From Clostridiaceae bacterium DTU059 (GTDB lineage Bacteria > Bacillota > Clostridia > DSM-8532), in assembly GCA_001512555.1 (NCBI GenBank), contig LFSK01000211.1, positions 1-48,974 on the forward strand: a stretch of 48,974 nt of DNA, given 5' to 3'. The notes beneath the pieces are model-generated. The model was not told where the DNA came from and did no database searches. It saw nothing but the letters and a program-made list of their open reading frames with translations. Position numbers and translations under genes: made by a program. This document shows positions 18,644 through 28,561 of this stretch, piece after piece (position 1 is the stretch's first letter; each line of letters opens with the position of its first letter).

Positions 18644-20248
18644 ATGGCAAAAATTATCGTAACCGATAAGATGGCTCCCAATGGCATTGAATACCTTAGA
18701 AGCAAGGGCTTCGAGGTCGACACTCCTTTTGGAATATCTAAGGAAGAGCTCGTAAAGATTATCGGTAGCTACGACGCAATCATCGTAAGAAGTGCCACAA
18801 AAGTAAAGGGTGAGGTGCTGGATAAAGCAGTGAACCTGAAGGTAGCCGGGAGGGCAGGCAACGGAGTGGATAATATTGATGTGGCAGAGTGTACCAGGCG
18901 TGGCATTACCGTTGTCAATACACCCGAGGGTAACACCAATGCGGCTGCTGAACTTAGTGTCGCTTTGATTTTTTCAGTATTCAGAAATGTCCCCCAGGCT
19001 CATCACGCTGCTAAAAACAAGGACTTCAGAAGAAGCAAGTTCATTGGAGAGGAACTGGAAGGAAAGACTGCAGGTGTTATTGGCCTTGGTAAGATTGGCT
19101 CTATAGTGGCTAAAAAACTCAAGGGTGTGGGCATGAAAGTTGTGGGATATGATCCCTATATCTCCGATGAGAGGGTCAGCCAACTGGGTATTACGCGCAT
19201 TGAAAACCTTGATGACCTTTTGAAGATTGCTGACGTGATCACCATTCATATACCCAAATCCCCTGAGAGCAAAAACCTTATTGGCAGGCGTGAACTTGCC
19301 CTGTGCAAGAAGGGTGTAAGGATTGTCAATGTAGCCCGTGGAGGTATGATTGATGAGGAAGCCCTTTATGATGCCATAGTGTCCGGTCATGTGGCAGGGG
19401 CGGCCCTTGACGTGCAGGAAGTTGAACCCAACTTTAACAAAGCGCCTGAGGAGCAGGAGTATGAAAACAAGCTTCTTGAACTGGATCAGGTTATCTTTAC
19501 ACCTCATCTTGGCGCTTCCACAAAGGAGGCTAATCTGAACTGCTCATTGGGCGTTGCAAAACAGGTTGAGGCTGTTTTAAACGGAGAACTGGTATCAGCG
19601 GTCAATATGCCCCATATTTCCGGCGATCTGAACGAGCTCAAGCCCTTCATAAGTCTCGGTGAAAAACTGGGCGGTATTTATTTCCAGGCAGAGAAAGAAA
19701 GAATACAGAAAATTGAAATCATATATAGCGGTGATTTGGTGAATGTGGACACAAAACCCATTACCCTTTCGGTGGTCAAGGGCTTACTTGCCACCATCAT
19801 GAATTCTGATGTGAATTATGTAAACGCGATGATGAAGCTCGACGAGATGGGTATTGAACTTGTTGAAGGCAAATCCAGCACCCTTGATAAATACACCAAT
19901 CTGATCACCGTGAAGATCCAGCGCAAAGACAGGACTCTGTCCGTGGCGGGAACCGTGTTTGGCAAGGACAGCATAAGGATTGTGGACTTCTTTGGCTACC
20001 AGTTGGATTTTGAGCCGACCCAATATGTAATCGCTCTGCAGAATATGGATGTTCCCGGGATTATCGGTAAGGTCGGAACCCTACTGGGTGAGAACAATAT
20101 CAATATTGCGGCAATGCAGTGGAGCCGGAACAGCAAGGATGGCAAGGCAGTATCCTTTGTCAGCGTGGACAGCGATATCTGCGACGACATTCTCGACAAA
20201 CTTCGTTCCATCGACGGTATTCTGAAAGCCTCAAAGCTTTATTTCTGA
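18644..20248 (+). CDS. serA: D-3-phosphoglycerate dehydrogenase
   Basis: GRAGNGVDNIDV, GVIGLGKIGSIVAKKL, NVARGGMIDEEAL, TPHLGASTKEA, C-terminal ASB and ACT domains (IALQNMDVPGIIGKVGTLLGENNINIAAMQWSR). Confidence 0.97.
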   Translation: MAKIIVTDKMAPNGIEYLRSKGFEVDTPFGISKEELVKIIGSYDAIIVRSATKVKGEVLDKAVNLKVAGRAGNGVDNIDVAECTRRGITVVNTPEGNTNAAAELSVALIFSVFRNVPQAHHAAKNKDFRRSKFIGEELEGKTAGVIGLGKIGSIVAKKLKGVGMKVVGYDPYISDERVSQLGITRIENLDDLLKIADVITIHIPKSPESKNLIGRRELALCKKGVRIVNVARGGMIDEEALYDAIVSGHVAGAALDVQEVEPNFNKAPEEQEYENKLLELDQVIFTPHLGASTKEANLNCSLGVAKQVEAVLNGELVSAVNMPHISGDLNELKPFISLGEKLGGIYFQAEKERIQKIEIIYSGDLVNVDTKPITLSVVKGLLATIMNSDVNYVNAMMKLDEMGIELVEGKSSTLDKYTNLITVKIQRKDRTLSVAGTVFGKDSIRIVDFFGYQLDFEPTQYVIALQNMDVPGIIGKVGTLLGENNINIAAMQWSRNSKDGKAVSFVSVDSDICDDILDKLRSIDGILKASKLYF

Positions 20249-20274
20249 TCTGTAGGTTACATAAACATGTGAAG

Positions 20275-20317
20275 ATCCGGTTTGGGTACATAAGGATTCC
20301 CAGACCGGATTTTTTTG
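20275..20317 (+). terminator. Rho-independent terminator after serA
   Basis: ATCCGGTTTGGG / CCCAGACCGGAT stem followed by a T-run. Confidence 0.9.
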
Positions 20318-20407
20318 TTGTATGGAGGCAGGGCATGAGGCTGAACCATGGGCTTCCGGTTTCCGTTTATGGTATAATATGACTATATAGCTATTGGAGG
20401 TGTTGTC

Positions 20408-21049
20408 ATGGATAAGCATTTAAAAGCTGTTATGATGAAAAGAACTGAAAGGACCATGGAGAATCTTCGGAAAAACAGAATGCAGGCCTGGTATGTGGAA
20501 TCCCGGGAAGAGGTTGTACCCCTGCTGGAGACCCTGATTAAGGAAGGCGACACAGTGGCATGTGGAGGATCTGTAACCCTTTTTGAAACAGGGGTTATAG
20601 ATCATTTACGCTCAGGGCGTTACATATTCTATGATCGATATGAGAAAGGTCTGACACCGGATCAGATTACCGAAGTTTTTCGTAAGAGCTTTTCGGTTGA
20701 TGCTTACCTGACCAGTACCAATGCTGTTACAGAAAACGGGGAACTCTTCAATGTGGACGGCCGGGGTAATCGGGTAGCTGCAATGATATATGGTCCGGAT
20801 AATGTTATCGTAATCACCGGATGGAATAAAATTGTTACGGATCTTGAGGAGGCCATCAACCGCCTCGAACGGATTGCAGCTCCGGCAAACGCTGTACGTC
20901 TTTCCCGCAAAACACCCTGCGCGGAGACCGGCTTTTGCCAGGACTGCAGAAGCCCGGACAGGATATGCAGCAGTTATGTGATTTCCAGGCAGCAGCTTGT
21001 TCCTGACCGGATAAAGGTGATCATAGTGGGAGAGGAACTGGGATACTAA
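20408..21049 (+). CDS. LUD domain protein (LutC/YkgG-like, stand-alone)
   Basis: LUD core (VACGGSVTLFETGVIDHLRSG..FYDRYEKGL) and a Cys cluster CAETGFCQDCRSPDRIC. Confidence 0.88.
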   Translation: MDKHLKAVMMKRTERTMENLRKNRMQAWYVESREEVVPLLETLIKEGDTVACGGSVTLFETGVIDHLRSGRYIFYDRYEKGLTPDQITEVFRKSFSVDAYLTSTNAVTENGELFNVDGRGNRVAAMIYGPDNVIVITGWNKIVTDLEEAINRLERIAAPANAVRLSRKTPCAETGFCQDCRSPDRICSSYVISRQQLVPDRIKVIIVGEELGY

Positions 21050-21238
21050 TACGGCACAAAGGCTTCAGGCATTATTGAGGGGCGTTTTGAGTATGTATGG
21101 AATAGACGAGGACAGGAGTGCACACCCATAGGTTCGTTACAAAGGCTTTTTGATCTGAGTCCCGCACTATTAAAACAGGATGAACGGGGAAGTCAGAAAT
21201 GAAAGAACGAAGCCCTGGGAATGGAAAGGATGCAGTCT

Positions 21239-23374
21239 ATGTGTTATTCCAAACCTGAAGACCTTATTAACAGGGAATTTAGCTGGCTGGAGTTCAACCA
21301 GAGGGTGCTTGACGAGGCCGCTGATATAAACAATCCGCTGCTGGAAAGGCTTAAGTTTCTGGCCATTGTCAGCTCAAACCTTGATGAGTTCTTCATGGTT
21401 CGTGTAGGTTCCCTCAATGACCAGATCAATGCGGGCTTCAGCAGGCCTGACGCAACGGGACTCACCCCTGCCGCTCAATTGGAGAAGATCGCCCGGCGGA
21501 CAAATATAATGGTAGCCGAAGAATACTGCCTGTGGAGCAAAAAACTTGTTCCTGAACTCAGGGATAAAGGCATTAATATACTATCCCCGGGAGAACTGGA
21601 TCAGCTTCAGACAGATTATCTGTCCGATTATTTTGACAGTGTTATCTATCCGGTATTGACACCCATGGCTGTGGATCCTGCCCGGCCCTTCCCCCTGATC
21701 CAGAATAAGACACTGAATATCGGTGTGCTGATCCATAACAGTGTGCCAGATGAGGAAGATATCTTTGCTACAGTCCAGGTGCCTCCGATTTTCTCCAGGT
21801 TGGTGGAGTTGGAGGGATCCGGGAAAAAGACCTTTATCCTTATGGAAGATGTTATTTCCATGTTCATTGACAGGCTTTTTGTGGGGAGAAGAATTAAGGC
21901 TGCCTGCGCATACAGGGTGACACGGAACGGAGATCTGGCTATTGACGAGGATGAGGCCGAAGACCTTCTGATTGAAATAGAGAAATCTCTCAAACAAAGG
22001 ATCCGGGGTCAGGCGGTAAGGCTTGAGGTGTCCAGGGGATCAAGCGAGATTCTGATGAAGATTTTGCAGAGAAAACTGGAGCTTAAGGAAGACTATGTGT
22101 ATCTGGTTGACGGCCCGCTGGATCTGACATTTTTGTTGGAACTATATAAAGTCGAAGGGCTTGATGAACTAAAATATAAGCCCTATGTTCCGCAGATCCC
22201 AAAATACCTTGCCGGCGGCAGGGATATCTTTGAAGCCATAAGAGAAAGGGATATCCTGTTGCATCATCCCTATGAATCCTTTGAGCCAATAGTGGCCATG
22301 ATCCGGAAAGCCGCCCGGGATCCCCGTGTTCTGGCAATAAAGCAAACCCTATACCGTGTCAGCGGTAAATCACCTATTATAAGAGCCCTTGCAGAGGCTG
22401 CCGAGCAGGGGAAACAGGTGGCGGTGCTGGTTGAACTGAAGGCCAGATTTGATGAGGAAAACAACATTCATTGGGCGAAAAGCCTGGAAAAAGCAGGCTG
22501 TCATGTTATATATGGCTTGGTGGGACTGAAAACCCACTGCAAGATAACCCTGATTGTCAGAATGGAAGAAAGTGGCATAAACCGGTATGTTCACCTGAGC
22601 ACAGGAAATTATAATGATGAAACTGCAAGGATATACACCGATATCGGACTTCTCACCTGCAATAAGCACATAGGGGAGGATGCCTCAACGGTTTTTAATG
22701 CCCTCACAGGGTTCTGTGAAAAACCGCGCCTTAATAAGCTGGTAATTGCACCCACCATGCTGCGGAAACACTTTAACTACCTGATTGACCGAGAAATAAG
22801 AAATGCCCTTGAGGGAAGGCCGGCCTACATCAAGGCAAAGCTGAATTCCCTGGTGGATTCTGATATCATTGGACGGCTCTATCGGGCATCAGCCGCAGGC
22901 GTAAAGATTGAGTTGCTTGTACGCGGTATGTGCTGCTTAAAACCTGGCCTTGAGGGGATCAGTGAGAATATTCAGGTGAGAAGTATTGTAGGCCGGTATC
23001 TGGAGCACAGCAGGATCTACTGCTTTTGCAATGGCGGCAACGAGGATGTGTTTATTTCAAGCGCGGACTGGATGGAAAGGAATATGGACCGGCGCGTGGA
23101 ACTTTTGATCCCTGTTGAGGATCAGGAGGCTAAAAAACGGGTTCGCCATATTCTTGAGATTTATCTTAATGATAATGTCAAGGCAAGGCGCCAGCACAAG
23201 GATGGCAAATATTCTCTGCCCCCCTCTCCGGAGGATGAAAAGAGGCTGAGTGCCCAGGATTATTTCATGGAAGAAGCACTGGCCAATAGTCCGGGTAAGC
23301 CCCGTGAGACTATGAAGAGTTTGTTTCAGCCTGTCACAACCCCACCCATGGAAAAGGATGTCTGTGATATCTGA
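21239..23374 (+). CDS. ppk1: Polyphosphate kinase (PPK1)
   Basis: INREFSWLEFNQRVLDEA, SSNLDEFFMVRVG, HHPYESFEPIVAMIRKAARDPRVLAIKQTLYRVSGKSPII, HLSTGNYNDETARIYTD. Confidence 0.97.
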   Translation: MCYSKPEDLINREFSWLEFNQRVLDEAADINNPLLERLKFLAIVSSNLDEFFMVRVGSLNDQINAGFSRPDATGLTPAAQLEKIARRTNIMVAEEYCLWSKKLVPELRDKGINILSPGELDQLQTDYLSDYFDSVIYPVLTPMAVDPARPFPLIQNKTLNIGVLIHNSVPDEEDIFATVQVPPIFSRLVELEGSGKKTFILMEDVISMFIDRLFVGRRIKAACAYRVTRNGDLAIDEDEAEDLLIEIEKSLKQRIRGQAVRLEVSRGSSEILMKILQRKLELKEDYVYLVDGPLDLTFLLELYKVEGLDELKYKPYVPQIPKYLAGGRDIFEAIRERDILLHHPYESFEPIVAMIRKAARDPRVLAIKQTLYRVSGKSPIIRALAEAAEQGKQVAVLVELKARFDEENNIHWAKSLEKAGCHVIYGLVGLKTHCKITLIVRMEESGINRYVHLSTGNYNDETARIYTDIGLLTCNKHIGEDASTVFNALTGFCEKPRLNKLVIAPTMLRKHFNYLIDREIRNALEGRPAYIKAKLNSLVDSDIIGRLYRASAAGVKIELLVRGMCCLKPGLEGISENIQVRSIVGRYLEHSRIYCFCNGGNEDVFISSADWMERNMDRRVELLIPVEDQEAKKRVRHILEIYLNDNVKARRQHKDGKYSLPPSPEDEKRLSAQDYFMEEALANSPGKPRETMKSLFQPVTTPPMEKDVCDI

Positions 23375-23640
23375 TCTCCAGGCGGGAGATCGCTTCGTCA
23401 TTTCACCCCGTGCTATGATATTCTTGAAATGAGATGCGGGACTATAGGTTGGACTCCTCCAGTCTGGCTATGCGGCCCTTATTTTATCTTAACTTATGCC
23501 GTTTCGCATCAGAATGTCATTGTGAACCCAGCTAAGAAGAGCGTGTCAATCTTGGTGGTAATGCGAAAAAACCGGTTGACTGGATCGAAAACAGTATGAT
23601 AAAGTAGCAAAAAGTCGTACTGCTAAAGGAGGCACTAAAT

Positions 23641-24654
23641 ATGCAATCTGGCTTATTTCCGATAACGGATTACAAGCCGTGCATGAGCATACGGGAAACT
23701 GAAGTAGCAATCAAGTATGTTAAAGATCTTTTTGAACGTACTTTAGCTGAGGTATTGAACCTGACCCGTGTATCGGCACCCTTGTTTGTCTGTCCCAAAA
23801 CCGGCCTGAACGACAATCTAAGTGGGGTTGAGAGACCGGTATCTTTTGATGTCAAGAATATGAACGGGAGCGTTGTTGAGATCGTACAGTCCCTGGCCAA
23901 ATGGAAGCGGGCTGTCTTGAAAAGATACGGTTTTTCGGCAGGAGAGGGTATATATACCGATATGAATGCCATCAGAAGAGATGACGAATTGGACAATCTC
24001 CATTCCATATATGTTGACCAATGGGACTGGGAGAAGATTATCAGACCTGAAGACCGCAACATAGAAACCCTTATGGCTACTGTCCGTGATATATTTTCAG
24101 TGTTCAGAAAAGTGGAGGATATGGTCTGTGAAAGATATCCTTTCCTGAAAAGGCAGTTGCCTGATAGCATATACTTCATTACTTCACAGGAACTGGAGGA
24201 TCTCTATCCCACGCTTTCCCCAATGGAACGGGAAGAGAGGATTGCCAGGGAGAAAAAAGCTGTGTTTATAATGAAGATAGGCGGTGTATTGAAGTCGGGA
24301 AGCAGCCATGGTAGTCGAGCCCCTGACTATGATGACTGGGAGCTCAACGGGGACATTATTTTCTGGTATCCAGTTTTGAACAGGGCTGTAGAGATGTCTT
24401 CCATGGGAATAAGGGTGGATGCAGAGACCCTGGAAAAACAGCTGAAGCTGTCGGGTTGCGAAGACCGGAGGAACCTTCCATACCACAGGGATGTTCTTGA
24501 GGGAAGACTTCCCTTGACGGTGGGCGGCGGAATCGGACAATCCAGGATATGCATGTTCTTTCTCGGCAAGGCTCACATTGGCGAGGTACATTCCTCGGTC
24601 TGGCCTGAGGATATGGTGGACGCCTGTGAGAAGATGGGGATACAGCTGCTGTAA
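23641..24654 (+). CDS. asnA: Aspartate--ammonia ligase
   Basis: VSAPLFVCPKTGLNDNLSGVERPVSFD, DMNAIRRDDELDNLHSIYVDQWDWEK, LTVGGGIGQSRICMFFLGKAHIGEVHSSVW; RBS AAAGGAGG. Confidence 0.96.
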   Translation: MQSGLFPITDYKPCMSIRETEVAIKYVKDLFERTLAEVLNLTRVSAPLFVCPKTGLNDNLSGVERPVSFDVKNMNGSVVEIVQSLAKWKRAVLKRYGFSAGEGIYTDMNAIRRDDELDNLHSIYVDQWDWEKIIRPEDRNIETLMATVRDIFSVFRKVEDMVCERYPFLKRQLPDSIYFITSQELEDLYPTLSPMEREERIAREKKAVFIMKIGGVLKSGSSHGSRAPDYDDWELNGDIIFWYPVLNRAVEMSSMGIRVDAETLEKQLKLSGCEDRRNLPYHRDVLEGRLPLTVGGGIGQSRICMFFLGKAHIGEVHSSVWPEDMVDACEKMGIQLL

Positions 24655-24690
24655 GTTTAACAACTCCCCAATGGGATAACCTGTAACAAT

Positions 24691-24721
24691 AAAGCTCATG
24701 AGTATGATTCATGGGCTTTTT
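24691..24721 (+). terminator. Rho-independent terminator after asnA
   Basis: AAAGCTCATGA ... TCATGGGCTTT stem with terminal TTTTT. Confidence 0.7.
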
Positions 24722-24842
24722 CAATATGATATTAGTGAGAAGCACGAAGCTATCGAATTATATTGAGGTAAGAGGTGAGAACCTCTCACTTCTGCTTAGC
24801 ATACGCTGGTAAAGGCGTGATACAACAAATTGGAGGTATTGG

Positions 24843-25940
24843 ATGTCAGAAAACCGAGCAAGGCACATGTTTCCAGGCGGGAATACCAGTTTGGGTTTTT
24901 TCAGCTATTATGACCATATCCTTCCCCAGGAGCAGGCAAGCAGGATCTATGTTATTAAGGGTGGACCGGGAACAGGAAAGTCCAGGTTTATGAAGACGAT
25001 CGCCCATGAAATGCTGAGCAGGGGATATAGAGTGGAGTTCATGCATTGCTCTTCCGACAGCAATTCCCTTGACGCTATTCTGATACAGGATCTGAAAGTG
25101 GCCATGATGGATGGCACAGCCCCCCATGTGATAGATCCGAAGCATCCCGGCGCTGTAGATGAGATACTGAACTTCGGGGCGTTTTGGAATGAGGAAGGGA
25201 TCAAAAATCATAAGAAGGAAATATTTGAGGACAGCCGTGAGATCAGCCGACTGTTTTCCAGAGCATATGGTTATTTAGGTGCCGCCCATGGTATCTATCA
25301 GCAAAGCGCTTCCATTTATGCCCGTGCTTTGGAGAGAGGAAAGCTCAACCGGATGATTTTAAGCCTGGAAAAGGAGCTGTTTGCCGATGCAGATAGTACA
25401 GGCGAACCTGGCCGGGAACGCTCCCTTTTTGCAAGCGCCATTACCCCTGAAGGGTACGTCAATTATTTGGATTCCCTGCTAAACCTGGGTACGGTGTACC
25501 AGATAAGGGGGGATATGGGCACCGGTGAGGAAGAAATCCTGGTGAGGCTGCGGAACCGGGCTCTTACCTGCGGCTATGATGTGGAGGGTTTCTATTGCGC
25601 ATTAAATCCCCGCAAGCTTGAGCACCTGATCATACCCGGGCTGGATGCTGCCATAACCACCTCCAATTCCTATCACCACTGTAGTACTGGCGCCACCAGA
25701 ACTATTGACATGATGGATCTGATGGATCCGGGGCTTTTGAAACGTCACCAAAGTGAACTTGAGGAGAACCGGACTGTGTTTGATGGAGTGATGTCTGTGG
25801 CCCTGGGGAGCATCAGGCAGGCCAAGGAAAACCACGACAGACTGGAGAAATACTATATTCCCTATATGGATTTCAAGGCTATGGACGCATGCTGCCAGGA
25901 GATTCTCCATCGCCTGACCGAAAAGGGAAGCGAGCAGTGA
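24843..25940 (+). CDS. Uncharacterised ATPase with two related P-loop-like halves (PRK06851-like)
   Basis: Walker A GGPGTGKS at ~24960-24984; second, degenerate P-loop-like GDMGTGEE at ~25510-25533 in a similar context. Confidence 0.8.
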   Translation: MSENRARHMFPGGNTSLGFFSYYDHILPQEQASRIYVIKGGPGTGKSRFMKTIAHEMLSRGYRVEFMHCSSDSNSLDAILIQDLKVAMMDGTAPHVIDPKHPGAVDEILNFGAFWNEEGIKNHKKEIFEDSREISRLFSRAYGYLGAAHGIYQQSASIYARALERGKLNRMILSLEKELFADADSTGEPGRERSLFASAITPEGYVNYLDSLLNLGTVYQIRGDMGTGEEEILVRLRNRALTCGYDVEGFYCALNPRKLEHLIIPGLDAAITTSNSYHHCSTGATRTIDMMDLMDPGLLKRHQSELEENRTVFDGVMSVALGSIRQAKENHDRLEKYYIPYMDFKAMDACCQEILHRLTEKGSEQ

Positions 25941-26187
25941 GAGAAAAGAGCCCTGAAGCCGCTTTTTCCAATTTTTTAAATGGTGCAGAGCGTGTGAAAA
26001 TATGAAGTTTCACATGCTTTCAGGGATCCCGTAAAGCCCGGTCGCTGTGCTGCACGTCTGCGAAACATCGGTATGTCATCGCGAGTGAAGCAATCTCTGA
26101 AATCGCCTCTTTCTTCACGTCCTTGACTGGCATATGAGCCTGTGGTACAGTGGGCTGAGAAATTCAATCGCAATTGGGGGAAATAAA

Positions 26188-27543
26188 TTGAGCTACAATC
26201 TTGGGCTTATTTCCTTAGGGTGTCCTAAGAATCTGGTGGACAGCGAGATAATGCTTGGAGCGTTTAAGGAAAAAGGTTTTGTCCCCGTTGAGGATCTTTC
26301 ACAGGCGGATGCTATCATTGTTAATACATGCGCATTTGTTGGAGATGCGAAGGAGGAGGCCATTGTCAGCATTCTCGAAGCTGCCAGACAGAAGGAGGAA
26401 GGGCGGCTTAGGGCATTGGTGGTTACCGGCTGCCTTGCACAGAGATACCGTGAGGAGATTATCAGTGAAATACCCGAAGTGGATCTGGTTTTCGGGACCG
26501 GAAGTATTACCCGGGTGGCGGAGCAAACAAAGGCCTTTCTCGATGGAGAACTTTTGGAAAACCGTATATGGTGTGATATTCCCAATACAGTTGACTATCT
26601 TGACAATACCAGGGTTTTGAGTGACAACAAGCCCTATGCATACCTCAAGATTGCCGAAGGCTGCAGCAATAACTGTACCTACTGCATAATCCCAAAGCTC
26701 AGGGGGCCATACAGGAGCAGGCCTGTTGAAAACATTCTGAAAGAAGCTGAGTTCCTGGCAGCACAGGGAAAAAAGGAAATAGTCCTCATCGCGCAGGATG
26801 TCACTTTTTACGGCACCGATCTGTATGGAGAAAAAAGGCTGGTAGAATTAATCAGAGCCCTCAGCGGCATAGAGGAAATCCGATGGATACGCCTGCTGTA
26901 TTGCTATCCTGAACTTATAGATGATGCCCTTATCCAGGAGATGAAGGGTAACAGCAAGCTGGTATGCTATATGGATATCCCTGTCCAGCATATTTCGGAG
27001 AGCATACTCAGAGCCATGGGCAGAAGAGGTTCGGGTCAATACATAGAATCCCTTCTCAAGCATCTGAAGAAGGAAATACCCCATATCGCGTTAAGGACAT
27101 CCCTGATATCGGGTTTTCCGGGTGAGACCGAAGATGATCATCAGAAGCTGAAGGAATTTGTGGAGAAGGGATATTTTCAGCATCTTGGTGTATTTGCCTA
27201 TTCGCGGGAGGAGGGTACACCTGCCTACAGGATGAAGGATCAGGTGCCCGCAAGGATTAAAACGGCCAGAAGAAAAGCCCTCATGGAAGCACAGCAGGAA
27301 AATGTGGCCCGTTTTAACGGTTCGCGAATTGGCAAAACTTATGATACAATTATTGATGGAGTGGCAGAGGATGGTATTTTCTATTTGGGTCGGACCTATA
27401 TGGAAGCACCTGAAATAGATCCAGTGATATATGTGGCTTCATCACACCCTCTTGATATAGGAGATGTTGTAAAGGTTAAGATGCTTTGCTGCGACGAGTA
27501 CGACTTGATCGGAGAGGTAACAGGGGATGAATCTTCCAAATAA
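26188..27543 (+). CDS. rimO: Ribosomal protein S12 methylthiotransferase RimO
   Basis: LGLISLGCPKNLVDSE, radical SAM motif AEGCSNNCTYCIIPKLRGPYRSR, C-terminal TRAM. TTG start at 26188 preferred. Confidence 0.96.
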   Translation: MSYNLGLISLGCPKNLVDSEIMLGAFKEKGFVPVEDLSQADAIIVNTCAFVGDAKEEAIVSILEAARQKEEGRLRALVVTGCLAQRYREEIISEIPEVDLVFGTGSITRVAEQTKAFLDGELLENRIWCDIPNTVDYLDNTRVLSDNKPYAYLKIAEGCSNNCTYCIIPKLRGPYRSRPVENILKEAEFLAAQGKKEIVLIAQDVTFYGTDLYGEKRLVELIRALSGIEEIRWIRLLYCYPELIDDALIQEMKGNSKLVCYMDIPVQHISESILRAMGRRGSGQYIESLLKHLKKEIPHIALRTSLISGFPGETEDDHQKLKEFVEKGYFQHLGVFAYSREEGTPAYRMKDQVPARIKTARRKALMEAQQENVARFNGSRIGKTYDTIIDGVAEDGIFYLGRTYMEAPEIDPVIYVASSHPLDIGDVVKVKMLCCDEYDLIGEVTGDESSK

Positions 27544-28102
27544 ATTAACGCTTTCGAGAATACTGGCAACGCCCGTTTTCCTTTTCTTTCTTGTTCCGGG
27601 ATGGTTCGGACAGTTTCTTGGTCTGGATCAATGGGGCAGGTATGCAGCCGCCGCTATCTTTGTTCTGGCCTCCATCACCGATCTTCTGGACGGAATGATC
27701 GCAAGAAAACAAAATTCTGTTTCAGAACTGGGTAAGTTCCTAGATCCCATAGCGGATAAGCTCCTGGTTACCACGGCGCTGGTGGCCATGGTTATGACAG
27801 ATAACCTGTCGGTGTGGGCAGTAGTTATTATTATCTCCCGTGAATTCATTGTGACCGGGATACGTGTTGTTGCTGCCGGTCAGGGTATCGTTATAGCCGC
27901 CGGCAAACTGGGCAAGATAAAAACAATCTTTCAGATCATTGCCATTGTGGCTATTCTCATTCATGATTTTCCTGTCTCACTCATACTTCCCTGGCTTCCT
28001 GTAGGGGATATCTGTATGGCCATAGCCGTTGTTCTCACAGTGGTTTCGGGTATTGATTATGTTGCGAGAAATGCGTACATAATAAAAAAGAACGGCAAAT
28101 AG
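27527..28102 (+). CDS. pgsA: CDP-diacylglycerol--glycerol-3-phosphate 3-phosphatidyltransferase
   Basis: CDP-alcohol phosphatidyltransferase motif DLLDGMIARKQNSVSELGKFLDPIADK; 17-bp overlap with rimO. Confidence 0.95.
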   Translation: MNLPNKLTLSRILATPVFLFFLVPGWFGQFLGLDQWGRYAAAAIFVLASITDLLDGMIARKQNSVSELGKFLDPIADKLLVTTALVAMVMTDNLSVWAVVIIISREFIVTGIRVVAAGQGIVIAAGKLGKIKTIFQIIAIVAILIHDFPVSLILPWLPVGDICMAIAVVLTVVSGIDYVARNAYIIKKNGK

Positions 28103-28135
28103 GGAGCAATTCCTGTTGCGTCTCATGGATTTTGC

Positions 28136-28164
28136 TTTACATGGCAACCTTTGTATGCTAAAAT
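28136..28164 (+). promoter_or_regulatory. SigmaA promoter upstream of rpsO
   Basis: TTTACA (28136-28141), 17-bp spacer, TAAAAT (28159-28164). Confidence 0.55.
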
Positions 28165-28253
28165 ACAACAGTATAATTAACCGATGACTCGGTTTTTGGT
28201 TACTCCGGCCACTTACTGGGCATTCGGCTTTTAAAAGAAAGGAGTTATTAGCA

Positions 28254-28517
28254 ATGGACAAACAGTTAAAACAGGATATTATAGCAAAGTATGCTACTCA
28301 CGAGGGGGACACCGGCTCTCCGGAGGTTCAGGTGGCTCTTCTTACAGAAAGAATCAATCATCTCACAGAACACCTGAAGATCCATAAAAAGGATCACCAC
28401 TCCAGAAGAGGACTGCTGAAGATGGTTGGTCAGAGAAGAGGGCTGTTGAACTACTTGATGAAGAAGGACATTACCCGGTATCGTGAACTAATTGCTAAAC
28501 TTGAAATCAGAAAATAA
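28254..28517 (+). CDS. rpsO: 30S ribosomal protein S15
   Basis: [53 protein letters not shown]. Confidence 0.98.
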   Translation: MDKQLKQDIIAKYATHEGDTGSPEVQVALLTERINHLTEHLKIHKKDHHSRRGLLKMVGQRRGLLNYLMKKDITRYRELIAKLEIRK

Positions 28518-28542
28518 ATGGGCGGGTTTTCCGCCCATTTTT
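28516..28542 (+). terminator. Terminator overlapping rpsO stop
   Basis: AATGGGCGG gtttt CCGCCCATT followed by TTT. Confidence 0.75.
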
Positions 28543-28561
28543 ATGACATAATATAAATACC

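Noticed and set aside
18411-18662. 83-aa ORF over the glycine riboswitch
   Set aside because: Overlaps the conserved second aptamer and the serA start; no SD.
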